A DNA stretch of 64,000 nt from JBJMLO01 sp045805265 (GCA_045805265.1 JBJMLO010000024.1:62001-126000), one strand, 5' to 3'; counted from the stretch's first letter, positions 1-8,882 are shown. Notes: generated by a model not told the origin, from the sequence alone. Numbers and translations are program-made.

Positions 1-288
1 CAGCTCCATCACGATGTACGCGATCGGGCCGTCGGCGCCGGTGTCGAACACGCTGACGATGTTGGGGTGGGTGAGGCGGGCCGCCGCCATCGCCTCGGCC
101 TTGAACCGGTCGAGGAACGAGGGATCCTCCGCCAGCTGCACATGCAGGATCTTCACGGCGACGGGCCGGTCCAGCACGCGGTCGATGGCTCGCCAGACGG
201 ATGCCATGCCACCCGAGCCGACCACCTCGTGCAGCTCGTACCGGTCGCCGAGCACGGTGCCGGCCGCGACGTCTTCCACGGGTGACAC
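1..288 (-). CDS. Ser/Thr protein kinase, N-terminal fragment (cut by window edge)
   Basis: The 96 visible residues are the N lobe of a eukaryotic-type (PknB-like) kinase: a glycine-rich loop GSGGMASVW near residue 25, the ATP-anchoring lysine in VAVKIL near residue 45, and the HPNIV segment typical of the family. The catalytic loop lies outside the window. The GTG at 288 gives MSPVEDVAAGTVLG; an in-frame GTG at 279 is possible. The gene follows murJ and the small membrane protein in the same direction, as expected for the actinobacterial murJ cluster. In M. tuberculosis the MurJ homologue carries a fused pseudokinase, whereas here the kinase is a separate gene with its lysine intact. Confidence 0.85.
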   Translation of the reverse strand, partial: MSPVEDVAAGTVLGDRYELHEVVGSGGMASVWRAIDRVLDRPVAVKILHVQLAEDPSFLDRFKAEAMAAARLTHPNIVSVFDTGADGPIAYIVMEL

Positions 289-328
289 TGACTCGGAGTG
301 TAGCGGGGCATCCACCGCCGGCCGGAGG

Positions 329-736
329 CTACGTCGAGGGGCCGGTGTCGGCCGTGGCCTTCACCACGCGGAGCTTCCGAAGGAACGGGACGTGCTGGAC
401 GATGATGGTCGTCGCGAGCTTCCGGAGCTTGACCTTGACCTCGTCCAGCCGGGGATCGGCGACACAGGAGACCAGCCTCGCGTCCGCGTCGTGGCTCTGG
501 GTTGACGACTCGGCCTCGGCGCACGCCTGCTGGGCGTTGTGGCTGCCGGTCAAGACCAGGCGAGCGTCCGACGCGACGTCCGACGCGGTGTTCTCGAGCG
601 AGAGCTTGGTGAAGACGATCGACCCCGTCTCGACTGCCGCGAGGCCGAACACCACGATGAGCACGAGCACGGTGACGATCAACCTGCCGACCGCCCCTCG
701 CTCGTCCGAGAACCGTCGCCGCCCGGGTTGCCTCAA
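329..736 (-). CDS. Small single-pass membrane protein, TadE/pilin-like N terminus
   Basis: A 135-residue protein. It has a basic start (RRRFSDERGAVGR), one hydrophobic segment at about residues 17-40 and then LENTASDVASDARLVL, a pattern reminiscent of TadE/TadG-like proteins whose membrane helix is followed by a helical extracytoplasmic part. The likely start is the TTG at 736, which overlaps the murJ stop in a TTGA junction, so translation is probably coupled to murJ. It sits between murJ and the kinase. I cannot assign a function; the Tad resemblance is based on pattern only. Confidence 0.6.
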   Translation of the reverse strand: MRQPGRRRFSDERGAVGRLIVTVLVLIVVFGLAAVETGSIVFTKLSLENTASDVASDARLVLTGSHNAQQACAEAESSTQSHDADARLVSCVADPRLDEVKVKLRKLATTIIVQHVPFLRKLRVVKATADTGPST

Positions 737-2367
737 CGCCGGAACCGCCCGGTGACGGTGCCGATCACCTGACGAAGGTCCTCCATGCGCAGCAGGAGCG
801 CCATCGCGACGAACACTAGCAGTCCAACCACCACCGATCCCAGCACCTGGACCGACTGTTCCGGAAGGGTCGAGGTCCCGATCGCCCGCCCCAGGAGCTT
901 CGACACGCCGAACGCCGCACCCGCCGTCGCGGCCCCGGCCACGACGACCTTCCCCAGCCCGGCGGCGACGTTTCGCCCGTCGAGGCCGCCGAGGCGGCGC
1001 CGGATCAACACCACCAGGACGACCGCGCCGAACGTGTACGCGGTGGCGAGTCCGAGGGCGAGTCCTTTCACCCCCAGCAGGTGGAAGAACAGGAAGTTGA
1101 CCGCCGTGTTCAGCCCGACTGCGGCGACGTTCACCAGCGCGGGTGTCCTGCTGTCCTGCATGGCGTAGAACGCCCGCAGCAGCAGCTGGAAGGCGGAGAA
1201 CGAGAACAGGCCGATCGCGAAGAAGCGCAGGACGTTCGCGACGGCCGCCGCGTCGGCGGCGCTCGTGGCCCCGCGCTGGAGGAGCAGGCGGACGATGGGG
1301 CCCGCCAGCGCGATGTACCCCAGCGCGGCCGGCACGACGATGAGCGCGGTGAGCCGGATCCCCCGGGCCAGCAGGCTCCGGAACTCCGCGGTCTCCCGGT
1401 TCGCCCAGTGCCCCGACAGGGCCGGGAGCAGCGCGGTCATGATCGAGACGGCGAAGATCGCGTGCGGCAGCTGGAACAGGATGAACGCGTTGAAGTACGC
1501 GGAGTAGTTCCGGGCTCCCGTCCCCAGCACGATCACGACGATCAGGCCGAGCTGGTTCACCACGACGTACAGCAGTACCCACAGGGCCAGCCGGCCGATG
1601 CGCAGCACCGCCTCGCTCCGCCAGTTCCACCGCCAGGCGAACCGGAACTCCAGCCTCCGGAGCGACGGCCACAGCGCCACCGTCATCCCGACCACGCCGA
1701 GGGTGGTGCCGATGGCCAGGACGTAGCGTTGCGCGTCGGTGATGCCGGCCACGCTTGCCGACGTCGTTCCCAGGGCCACGAACGCGACCATCGTCCCGAT
1801 CACGACGAGGTTGTTGAGGATGGGGGCGAACATCGGCGCCGCGAACCGGCGGTGCGCGTTCAGCAGGCCCGTGGCCACGGCCCCGAGCCCGTAGAACACG
1901 ATCTGGGGCATGAACCACCGGAGGAAGAACGTCGCGACGGCCCGCTCCGCGTCGGCGCCGGGTCCATGCCCCAGGCGGATCGTGTAGAGGTCGACGATCC
2001 ACGGGGCCAGCACGATGGTGAGCACCGCGATCGCCGACAGGACGACCACTGCGATGGTCATCACCGACCGGGCGACCTCCCAGGCCTCGCCCCGGCCGTG
2101 GTCCTGCAGCCACTGCACGAACACCGGGACGAAGACCGACGTGAGGATCCCGCCCAGCACCAGCTCGTACACGATGTTCGGCGTGTTGTTGGCGACGTTG
2201 TACGCGTCGGCGATCTGCGAGTGGGCGGCCCCGATCGCATATCCGATCGCCGACAGCCGGAGCAGCCCGGTGATCCGTGACAGGGCCGTGCCGACCGACA
2301 TGACCGCGGTCGAGCGCAGCAGGGGGGCGGCGGCGAGCTCCGTGTCCACGGGGTCGCCGCCGTCCAT
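733..2367 (-). CDS. murJ: MurJ lipid II flippase
   Basis: A 544-residue polytopic membrane protein of the MurJ/MviN family, which moves lipid II across the cytoplasmic membrane for peptidoglycan synthesis. The N terminus shows the family pattern (SVGTALSRITGLLRL, then NVANNTPNIVYELVLGG with TSVFVPVF) and about 14 hydrophobic segments follow. The ATG at 2367 has GGAGG five bases upstream. An alternative GTG at 2382 would overlap the DUF6049 stop. The gene order DUF6049, murJ, small membrane protein, kinase is read as one transcription unit. There is no fused kinase domain, unlike the mycobacterial homologue. Confidence 0.95.
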   Translation of the reverse strand: MDGGDPVDTELAAAPLLRSTAVMSVGTALSRITGLLRLSAIGYAIGAAHSQIADAYNVANNTPNIVYELVLGGILTSVFVPVFVQWLQDHGRGEAWEVARSVMTIAVVVLSAIAVLTIVLAPWIVDLYTIRLGHGPGADAERAVATFFLRWFMPQIVFYGLGAVATGLLNAHRRFAAPMFAPILNNLVVIGTMVAFVALGTTSASVAGITDAQRYVLAIGTTLGVVGMTVALWPSLRRLEFRFAWRWNWRSEAVLRIGRLALWVLLYVVVNQLGLIVVIVLGTGARNYSAYFNAFILFQLPHAIFAVSIMTALLPALSGHWANRETAEFRSLLARGIRLTALIVVPAALGYIALAGPIVRLLLQRGATSAADAAAVANVLRFFAIGLFSFSAFQLLLRAFYAMQDSRTPALVNVAAVGLNTAVNFLFFHLLGVKGLALGLATAYTFGAVVLVVLIRRRLGGLDGRNVAAGLGKVVVAGAATAGAAFGVSKLLGRAIGTSTLPEQSVQVLGSVVVGLLVFVAMALLLRMEDLRQVIGTVTGRFRR

Positions 2368-2378
2368 GCCGGCCTCCG

Positions 2379-4448
2379 TCACGCCGGCTTCGCCCGGGGG
2401 ACGAACCGCCGGGCCCACCACACGAGGAGGAACAGCGCGGCGCCCAGCACGAGGATCAGCGCCACCAGGTTGTAGGCCGTGGATCGGACCACCAGCTCGT
2501 GGGCCGGCCCGAGATGACGGCCGTCGGGGGTCAGGACCTGGACCTGGACCGGGAACCGGCCCGTGGTCCGGCTCCGCACCTGGAAGGACAGGGGCGTGGT
2601 CGACCTGGCCAGGAGCCTCACCGTCTTGCTCTTCGACTCCGATGGGTTGAGCCGCACCGACGCCAACTGGATCCGCACGCGTACCGGGGTCGACGTCGCG
2701 TTCTCGATGACGATCGGCACCGCGCCCCGTCCGCTGGCCAGGGTGACCGTACGGTCGGTGTCCGGTGCGATGCCCCGGAACAGCGCCCGGAGCCGTCCCC
2801 GGATGTCATCGAGGAAGGCCAGCCCGGAGTGGCGGTCCGCGGCGAACTCCTCTCCCTCCGCGAGCAGCACCGTGTTCTCCATCTGGGCGGGCACCGTCGA
2901 TTCGCCCACCAGGATCGAGCGGTACAGCGAGATGTCACCACGGGTCTCCTCGATGGCGTGCACGTACCCGGTGCGGAAGCGGGGCCCCTCCCTCGGCAGG
3001 AGGTCCGCGACCGGCCCGGCGCGTGGGCGGAAGTTCCGCACGATCGAGGAGACGAGCTTGGGCTGCAGGAACGGAGCGTCGCCCAGGATCCGGCCGAGGT
3101 AGCCGAACAGCGGGCCCGGAAGACGGAGCGTGTCCGGCACCGCCAGGGCGACCGCCCGGGGGATGGCCGGCTGCTCCAGCCAGATCTGGGCCAGCTCGCC
3201 GAGGACGTCCTGGACCGCTAGGCGGGGGTCGGCCCGCGGGATCGCCGAGCCGAGGATGCGCTCCACCCCGGAGTCCGGGACGACGGCGTCGACCGTCGAG
3301 TTGAGGCTGCTCTCGAGGGCGGCGGGGGCGTTCGGCGCGTACTCGTTGGGCGGCACGAGCGGACGGTGGACCAGGCCCGGGTCGACGAGGAACGTGGTGG
3401 TCCCCCCGGCCGCGAGCGTGGAGATCGAGAGCTGGTCCAGGTACCCCCCGGGAGGCCAGAAGAGCTGGTCGTCGGTGGGGTGCCCGGTGAACGCCGACAC
3501 CGCCTGCCGGCCCCGTTGGAGCTGCACCGGAAGGTCGGACTGGAGGCCGGCCGCGAGCAGCGCCGGGATGCTGGGCACGGCGAAGGGCAGGGCGGTGGAC
3601 TCGACCTTCGGCCCATTGGCGAGGCGGTGCAGCGTGTCCATCACGGCGGCGGCGTCGGCGGCCCCACCCTGCGCCGCGGCGACCCGCTCGGTCTTCCCGT
3701 CCGACTCGATCGAGTACCCGTCGCTCATGGCCTGGAGCTGGGACAGCAGCGTCGGCGACCACACCACGTCCACCGGCAGCGGGTGGGGGGCGTTGGCCAG
3801 GTCGTCGAGCGCGGCGGCCTCGCGGGCGAGCGATCCACCGGGAGCGACGTCCGACTGGAGCCCGGTCCCGAGGAAGGTCCCCAGCGGGCCGTACTCGATG
3901 GGCCGGTGCAGGGAGAAGATCCACGCCATGCGCAGCCGCTCGACCGCGAACCGCTGGCCCTTCGGGAAGTTCAGGAAGACGATCGGCGTCCGGATGGTCG
4001 CGAGCGTGGTGTCGCCCGAGCGTAGCTCGATCTTCATCGGGTAGATGGCGTGCTCGTCGCCCTGGGCCAGCGCGCTGCCCAGGGCGTCGAGGATGCTCTT
4101 CGACAACCCCAGGACCCGGCGTTCCCCCGGCTCGAGCTTGCCGGGCACCAGGTCGAAGTTGGCGAAGCGCACGCCGGAGTCGGGTGGATCCGTGTGCAGC
4201 GACTCGTCGTACTGGTTCCGGCTCCGGGACGGCGTGAAGACCGTGATCCCGAACGACAGGTTCCCGGCGGGGCGCGTGCCGGTGTTCGTCGCGGCGACCT
4301 GGAGGCGGAGGTTCGTGGCCGTCGGCGTGATCCACGGCGCCAGCCGGAGCAGGTGGAGCGACACGTCCGGGGCGGTCGCGGCGGGGGCGGGGGGCGCGCC
4401 GAGGACGAGCAGGACGACGACGACGAGGCTTCCGAGGAGCCGTCTCAT
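2379..4448 (-). CDS. DUF6049 family exported membrane protein
   Basis: A 689-residue protein with a signal peptide (MRRLLGSLVVVVLLVLG, cleaved after an Ala-rich stretch near residue 26), a long extracytoplasmic region and a C-terminal membrane helix (ALILVLGAALFLLVWWARR) with a basic tail. Size, topology and position directly before murJ and after a NUDIX gene match the actinobacterial DUF6049 family (Rv3909-like), thought to act in the envelope but without a known reaction. I chose the ATG at 4448 because it starts the signal peptide and lies just downstream of a TACAAT hexamer. An upstream in-frame start near 4478 would add a non-signal-like extension. Confidence 0.85.
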   Translation of the reverse strand: MRRLLGSLVVVVLLVLGAPPAPAATAPDVSLHLLRLAPWITPTATNLRLQVAATNTGTRPAGNLSFGITVFTPSRSRNQYDESLHTDPPDSGVRFANFDLVPGKLEPGERRVLGLSKSILDALGSALAQGDEHAIYPMKIELRSGDTTLATIRTPIVFLNFPKGQRFAVERLRMAWIFSLHRPIEYGPLGTFLGTGLQSDVAPGGSLAREAAALDDLANAPHPLPVDVVWSPTLLSQLQAMSDGYSIESDGKTERVAAAQGGAADAAAVMDTLHRLANGPKVESTALPFAVPSIPALLAAGLQSDLPVQLQRGRQAVSAFTGHPTDDQLFWPPGGYLDQLSISTLAAGGTTTFLVDPGLVHRPLVPPNEYAPNAPAALESSLNSTVDAVVPDSGVERILGSAIPRADPRLAVQDVLGELAQIWLEQPAIPRAVALAVPDTLRLPGPLFGYLGRILGDAPFLQPKLVSSIVRNFRPRAGPVADLLPREGPRFRTGYVHAIEETRGDISLYRSILVGESTVPAQMENTVLLAEGEEFAADRHSGLAFLDDIRGRLRALFRGIAPDTDRTVTLASGRGAVPIVIENATSTPVRVRIQLASVRLNPSESKSKTVRLLARSTTPLSFQVRSRTTGRFPVQVQVLTPDGRHLGPAHELVVRSTAYNLVALILVLGAALFLLVWWARRFVPRAKPA

Positions 4449-4460
4449 GGCGGCGGCGTC

Positions 4461-4466
4461 ATTGTA
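4461..4466 (-). promoter_or_regulatory. Candidate -10 element (TACAAT) of DUF6049-murJ unit
   Basis: TACAAT on the minus strand ends 12 bases before the ATG at 4448, and no Shine-Dalgarno sequence lies between. The transcript would have a leader of about 5 bases or none. No convincing -35 is visible. Confidence 0.45.
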
Positions 4467-4520
4467 GGGCGGGGGCACCCCTCGGTCCGCGATGTCGCCC
4501 GGGCCCCCGGAGGACCGAGG

Positions 4521-4952
4521 TCACTCCTCCTCGAGGATCGCGACGGCTCGACGAAGGACGTCACCCTCGGACCGGTAGGTCGCCTTGCGGAGCGCCTCCG
4601 AGAGCGGGAACCACCGGACCTCCTCCATCTCGTGGTCGTGCTCGGAGGTGTCTCCCCCGGTGGCTCGCATCAGAAAGAACCGCACCGACTTGCGGACCCC
4701 CTCGTCCTCCCACCGATAGAAGTACGAGATCGAGCCGAGGTCGCGGTCGATCTCGGCCTCGAGCCCGGTCTCCTCCCGGACCTCCCTGAGCGCGGCCTCC
4801 TCGGGCTCCTCGTCGGGCTCGATGAGTCCCTTCGGCAGGCCCCAGGCCAGCTCGCCGCGCCGGGTCCTCCGGGCGGCCAGCGCGATGTCGACGGCGCCGT
4901 CGGCGCGCCGAAAGACAACTCCTCCGGCCGAGCGCTCGGACCTGGTCCTCAC
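4521..4952 (-). CDS. NUDIX hydrolase
   Basis: A 143-residue protein with a complete Nudix box at residues 42-64: glycine 42, glutamate 48, then REVREETGL (GX5EX7REUXEEXGU). The box binds divalent metal and hydrolyses nucleoside-diphosphate-linked substrates; the substrate cannot be told from sequence. Its place in the murJ/CCA cluster matches mycobacterial mutT4, but this protein is shorter. The GTG at 4952 overlaps the stop of the upstream YbaK-like gene in a GTGA junction, implying coupled translation. Confidence 0.88.
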   Translation of the reverse strand: MRTRSERSAGGVVFRRADGAVDIALAARRTRRGELAWGLPKGLIEPDEEPEEAALREVREETGLEAEIDRDLGSISYFYRWEDEGVRKSVRFFLMRATGGDTSEHDHEMEEVRWFPLSEALRKATYRSEGDVLRRAVAILEEE

Positions 4953-5503
4953 GATCCCGAACCGCCGCCCCCGCTGCGGTGATGCGGCGCTTGGCTCGGG
5001 GCCCCGCGGTGCGAGGGCCCCTTCCCCCGCGGCGACGGCGAACGGGCGATCCGCGCCACCCTCGCCCCGGTCGCGGGCACCAGGTCGGCGCCCCGGAACT
5101 TGAGGATCGCCGTCGCCTCTCCACCTGCGAAGTACAGGACCTGCTGGTCGGCGAGGGCCTTGTCGGCCACCACGCGGAAACCGGCCGGCAGGCCGGCCGG
5201 CGGGATGGCCTCGGCCAGGTACTCCGTGAGCTGGGAGGCCCGGGCCGGGCTGACCGCCCGGACCTCGTGCGCGCGGACCGAGGCACGAACCCGTTCGGGA
5301 TCGGGCTCGCACTCGGATGACACGATCGCCGCGACCGGGCCGCGATCGGTGTCGAAGACCACGACCTTGCCCACCACCTGGGGCGGGAGGTCGAGAACCG
5401 CGGCGATGCGCTCCGCCGACCGCAGGCGTCCCCGCACGGGGAGCATCTCGTGCCGGATGTCGCGCCCCACGAGGTGGTTGTGGACATCCACGCTCGTCCG
5501 CAT
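4949..5503 (-). CDS. YbaK/EbsC-family aminoacyl-tRNA deacylase-like protein
   Basis: A 184-residue protein. The core resembles the YbaK/ProX editing fold: VVGKVVVFDTD, then VVSSECEPDPERV, and late KFRGADLVPATGARVARIA. The family hydrolyses mis-acylated tRNAs such as Cys-tRNA(Pro). The last 25 residues are a low-complexity Ser/Gly/Arg tail. It is the first gene of a unit continuing into the NUDIX gene by a GTGA overlap. No clear Shine-Dalgarno sequence precedes the ATG at 5503; an internal ATG near residue 20 is an alternative. Confidence 0.75.
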   Translation of the reverse strand: MRTSVDVHNHLVGRDIRHEMLPVRGRLRSAERIAAVLDLPPQVVGKVVVFDTDRGPVAAIVSSECEPDPERVRASVRAHEVRAVSPARASQLTEYLAEAIPPAGLPAGFRVVADKALADQQVLYFAGGEATAILKFRGADLVPATGARVARIARSPSPRGKGPSHRGAPSQAPHHRSGGGGSGS

Positions 5504-5565
5504 GGCGGGAAGTATGGCAGGGGCCGCGCCCGAACCGGCGGACCCCGTAGAGCCGGCCCGCGTGC

Positions 5566-5772
5566 CTAGCGGGACCCGCCCTTGCGGCCGATCTGCTGGT
5601 AGAACTCCACCCCGTATCGGCGCTTCGTGGTGTCTCCGCCCTTCTTGCCGCCGATCCGCCCGATCTTGCCGAAGAACTCCGGACCGTAGCGCTGCTTGGT
5701 GGTCAGGCCGCCCTTGCGGCCGGCCTCAGCTCGGGACATGCGGTTGGCGGAACTGCCGGTGTCGTCGGCCAC
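5566..5772 (-). CDS. KGG-repeat small basic protein (GsiB/Em-like)
   Basis: A 68-residue hydrophilic protein with repeated glycine/lysine motifs, GRKGGLTTKQRYGPEFF, GRIGGKKGGDTTKRRYG and a final GRKGG. These match the KGG stress-protein repeat found in GsiB and plant Em proteins, which are associated with desiccation or general stress. GTG 5772 is preferred to the longer start at 5787 because GGAGG lies eight bases before it. It is transcribed away from pilT. Function is inferred from the repeat only. Confidence 0.75.
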   Translation of the reverse strand: MADDTGSSANRMSRAEAGRKGGLTTKQRYGPEFFGKIGRIGGKKGGDTTKRRYGVEFYQQIGRKGGSR

Positions 5773-5941
5773 GGTGGGCACCTCCACGGGTCGTTCACTC
5801 GGGGGGACTGCTCTGTAGTTTCCCCGGTGCCCGGCAAGGCAACCGGGGGGAGCGGATGAATTTCTCGCCGGAACGGGGTTCCCGGGGACCCACCCGTACC
5901 CTTAAGCTCGATACCTGTCCGTGCCGAACACTGGAACAGCC

Positions 5942-7105
5942 ATGGAGATTTCCGACCTTCTTCGCCGAACCGTCGAGATGGGCGGCAGCGACCTCCACCT
6001 CAAGGTGGGGTCGGTGCCCTTTGTCCGCGTGGACGGCACCCTGACCGCCACCGACTTCCCGGCGCTCGAGCCCCAGGACACGGAGCTCTTCGCCGAGGAG
6101 CTCATGCCGTCGCACAAGTTCACCCAGTTCGGCGAGACGCACGAGGCCGACTTCGGCTACACGCTGCACGGGGTGGGCCGGTTCCGGATCAACGTGTTCC
6201 AGCAGCGCGCGGTCGTGGGGCTCGCCATCCGGCGGGTCAGGGCCGAGGTCCCGACCTTCGACGAGCTCATGCTCCCGCCCGCCGTCCGGACCCTGGCCGA
6301 CTCCCCCCGTGGCCTGCTCCTGGTGACCGGGCCGACCGGAACGGGCAAGACGACCACGATCGCGTCCGTGATCGGCCACATCAACGCGACCCGGAGAACC
6401 CACATCGTGACCATCGAGGACCCCATCGAGGTGGTGCACGAGGACCTCCGCTCGATCATCGACCAGCGCGAGGTGGGGATCGACACGATGTCCTACGCGG
6501 TCGCATTGCGCCACGTGGTCCGGCAGGATCCCGACGTGATCTTCATTGGGGAGATCCGCGATGCGCTGTCGGCCGAGGCCGCGATCCAGGCGGCGGAGAC
6601 CGGTCACTTCGTCATCTCCACCCTGCACACCACCGACGCGACCGAGACGATCAACCGGATCCTCGACCTGTTCCCGCCCCAGCACCAGCGGCAGGTCCGG
6701 GTCTCGCTGGCCTCGGGGCTCCGCGGGATCCTCTGCCAGCGTCTGCTCCCCCGCGCGGACGGGCGAGGGCGCGTCCCGGCCGTCGAGGTTCTGGTGAGCA
6801 CGGGGCGGGTCCAGGAGCGGATCCTGAAGCCAGAGTCCACGTTCGAGATCGAGGACATCATCGCCGAGGGGGACTTCTACGGCATGCAGACGTTCGACCA
6901 GGCGCTGGTGCGCCTGGTGATGGACGGGCTGGCCCGCGAGGAACACGCCATGGAGGTGTCCACCAACTCGCACGACTTCTCGCTCGCGCTGAAGGCGGCT
7001 CGGCTGGGCGCGGCGGCCGACGGCGCGGCGATGACCCGCTCGGTCACCGGCCCGGACGACCCGGGCGTCCCCGCCTGGTCTCCGGCCTTCCGGCCCGACC
7101 GCTAG
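5942..7105 (+). CDS. pilT: PilT/PilU-type retraction ATPase
   Basis: A 387-residue secretion-superfamily ATPase. The N-terminal PAS-like domain begins MEISDLLRRTVEMGGSDLHL. The Walker A motif GPTGTGKTTT is at about residues 129-138, followed by an Asp box near TIEDPIE, Walker B DPDVIFIGEIRD and a His box with HTTDATETINRI. PilT hexamers depolymerise type IV pili. ATG 5942 matches the usual PilT start better than the in-frame GTG at 5921. No other pilus gene is nearby apart from the TadE-like small protein at 329-736, so the partner pilus is outside the window or this homologue has another role. Confidence 0.9.
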   Translation: MEISDLLRRTVEMGGSDLHLKVGSVPFVRVDGTLTATDFPALEPQDTELFAEELMPSHKFTQFGETHEADFGYTLHGVGRFRINVFQQRAVVGLAIRRVRAEVPTFDELMLPPAVRTLADSPRGLLLVTGPTGTGKTTTIASVIGHINATRRTHIVTIEDPIEVVHEDLRSIIDQREVGIDTMSYAVALRHVVRQDPDVIFIGEIRDALSAEAAIQAAETGHFVISTLHTTDATETINRILDLFPPQHQRQVRVSLASGLRGILCQRLLPRADGRGRVPAVEVLVSTGRVQERILKPESTFEIEDIIAEGDFYGMQTFDQALVRLVMDGLAREEHAMEVSTNSHDFSLALKAARLGAAADGAAMTRSVTGPDDPGVPAWSPAFRPDR

Positions 7106-7440
7106 CTGGTCCGAGCCGCGCGTCCGCCTCGCGGACCGTGGAAGCTCCGAGTGGATGGCCAAGTGTCGTTCCGCGCGCCCGAGGAGCGACGACCCCGGCC
7201 GCGCCGGCGGGCGTTCCCCCCGAGGGGGTCGCCGGCGATCGAGAGCCCCCGCTCCCGGGCACCACGCGGGGCCCGGCCGAGGCTTGTGCCGCCCGCCCAG
7301 CGGAGCGGGGCTCTCACCGATCTTCGTCGCACATCCGGCCGTCGCGACCGGCCGGCACGTGCTCTACGCCATCTTGCATCGTCACCTGGGCGTTGCAGTT
7401 GAGGCGGGGGGAGAAATCCGGAGGGTATCCTGGCCCGGTC
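7106..7440. other. Intergenic region with two strong stem-loops, no gene seen
   Basis: The 335 bases between pilT and the CCA enzyme carry no convincing ORF. Two stable hairpins stand out. The first pairs 7202-7209 with 7230-7237 and encloses a nested C5/G5 stem. The second is a 14-bp stem with one bulged C pairing 7241-7255 with 7302-7315. The CCA gene has its own promoter at 7426, so the structured part is not its leader. It could be a pilT terminator or a small structured RNA. Confidence 0.5.
7426..7431 (+). promoter_or_regulatory. Candidate -10 element (TATCCT), leaderless cca
   Basis: TATCCT ends nine bases before the ATG at 7441. The GGAGG at 7420-7424 is too far from the start (16 bases) to be its ribosome-binding site, so a leaderless message is likely. 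Confidence 0.5.
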
Positions 7441-8868
7441 ATGGCCGAGCCGCCCTCGTCCGACCGGCCCCCCGGCGCCGCGCTGGTCGAGATCGACCCC
7501 CTGGCCCGTGAGCTCGGCGAGCGGTTCCGGGCGGCCGGGCACGAGCTCCACCTGGTCGGCGGGGTGGTGCGCGACTCGCTGCTCGGGCGACTCCACCCCG
7601 ACGCCGACCTCGACCTCGCCACCTCCGCCGAGCCGAGCGAGACCGTCCGCCTGCTCCAGGGGTGGGCGGACCACCGCTACGTCCAGGGCGCCAGGTTCGG
7701 CACGGTGGGGGCGCGCAAGGGCGAGCGCCGGTTCGAGATCACCACGTTCCGCCAGGAGGTCTACCCCGAGGCCGAGCGCAAGCCGGCGGTCACGTTCGGC
7801 AAGGACCTCCGCACGGACCTGTCGCGCCGCGACTTCACGTTCAACGCCATGGCGGTGTCGCTGCCGGACGGCGCGTTCCAGGATCCGTTCGACGGGCTCC
7901 GCGACCTCGTGGCCAGGCGGCTCGACACCCCGCTCGACCCCGAGATCGCCTTCTCCGACGACCCGCTGCGGATGCTGCGCGCGGCGCGGTTCGTCGCGCA
8001 GCTCGGCGTGACCCCCGCCGAGCGGGTGGTGCAGGCGATCGAAAGGATGCGGGGCCGGCTCGAGATCGTGTCGCGCGAGCGGATCCAGGACGAGCTCAAC
8101 AAGCTGCTGCTCTCGGCGGAGCCCGGGAAGGGGCTGCAACTGCTGGTCGACACCCGGCTGGCGGAGGAGTTCCTCCCGGAGCTGCCGATGCTGGCGCTGG
8201 AGCAGGACCCAGTCCACAAGCACAAGGATGTGCTGCGGCACACGTTCGCTGTCGTGGAGAACTGCGAACCGGACCTGGTGCTCCGGCTGGCGGCGCTGCT
8301 CCACGACATCGGGAAGCCGAAGACGCGCGAGTACACGCCCCAGGGCGTGCAGTTCCATCACCACGAGGTGGTCGGCGCGCGCATGGCCGAGTCGCGCCTG
8401 CGCGAGCTGCGGTACCCGTCGGCCGTGATCGAGGACGTTCGCACGCTGATCGAGCTGCACCTGCGGTTCCACGGCTACGGCGAGGGGTGGAGCGACTCCG
8501 CCGTCCGGCGGTACGTGCGCGACGCGGGCCCGCTGCTCGACCGGCTGAACCAGCTGACCCGGGCCGACGTGACGACCGGGAACCTGTTCAAGGCCAAGCA
8601 GTTCCGGGCGCTGCAGGACGACCTGGAGGCCCGCATCGCGCGACTCGCAGAGGAGGAGAACCTCCAGGCCATGCGGCCCGCCCTCGACGGCGACGAGATC
8701 ATGGAGCACCTCGGCCTGGCGCCCGGGCCGCTCGTGGGGCAGGCCCGTGACCACCTGATGGAGATCCGGCTGGAACGCGGCCCGATCGACCGCGACGAGG
8801 CGCTGCGGCTGCTGGACGAGTGGGCGGCCGAGCACGGCGTCGCGGCCGGACCCCCGCCCGCGCGGTAG
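7441..8868 (+). CDS. cca: CCA tRNA nucleotidyltransferase with HD domain
   Basis: A 475-residue class II nucleotidyltransferase that adds or repairs the 3' CCA of tRNAs. The N-terminal catalytic motif is LVGGVVRD at residues 38-45, followed by the metal-binding DADLDLAT; RRDFTFNAMA and DDPLRMLRAARF form the nucleotide-recognition region. A C-terminal HD domain with LLHDIGKP suggests added phosphohydrolase activity. Its position beside the NUDIX/DUF6049/murJ block matches pcnA of actinobacteria, although here pilT and the KGG gene lie between. The start is set by the -10 element nine bases upstream and the absence of a usable Shine-Dalgarno. Confidence 0.95.
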   Translation: MAEPPSSDRPPGAALVEIDPLARELGERFRAAGHELHLVGGVVRDSLLGRLHPDADLDLATSAEPSETVRLLQGWADHRYVQGARFGTVGARKGERRFEITTFRQEVYPEAERKPAVTFGKDLRTDLSRRDFTFNAMAVSLPDGAFQDPFDGLRDLVARRLDTPLDPEIAFSDDPLRMLRAARFVAQLGVTPAERVVQAIERMRGRLEIVSRERIQDELNKLLLSAEPGKGLQLLVDTRLAEEFLPELPMLALEQDPVHKHKDVLRHTFAVVENCEPDLVLRLAALLHDIGKPKTREYTPQGVQFHHHEVVGARMAESRLRELRYPSAVIEDVRTLIELHLRFHGYGEGWSDSAVRRYVRDAGPLLDRLNQLTRADVTTGNLFKAKQFRALQDDLEARIARLAEEENLQAMRPALDGDEIMEHLGLAPGPLVGQARDHLMEIRLERGPIDRDEALRLLDEWAAEHGVAAGPPPAR

Positions 8869-8871
8869 CCT
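8866..8871 (+). promoter_or_regulatory. Candidate -10 element (TAGCCT) overlapping the cca stop codon
   Basis: The TAG stop of cca forms the first half of a TAGCCT hexamer that ends 11 bases before the MFS start at 8883, with no Shine-Dalgarno between. Confidence 0.4.
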
Positions 8872-8882
8872 CGGTTCTTCCA

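Noticed and set aside
1081..2280. Long open frame opposite murJ, and many similar long frames elsewhere
   Set aside because: Frames antisense or shifted to well-supported genes. High GC keeps them open, and their proteins are Arg/Pro/Gly-rich with no family motifs.
7151..7402. Open frame of about 83 codons between pilT and cca
   Set aside because: Arg/Pro-rich composition, no start signal, and it lies over the strong stem-loops.
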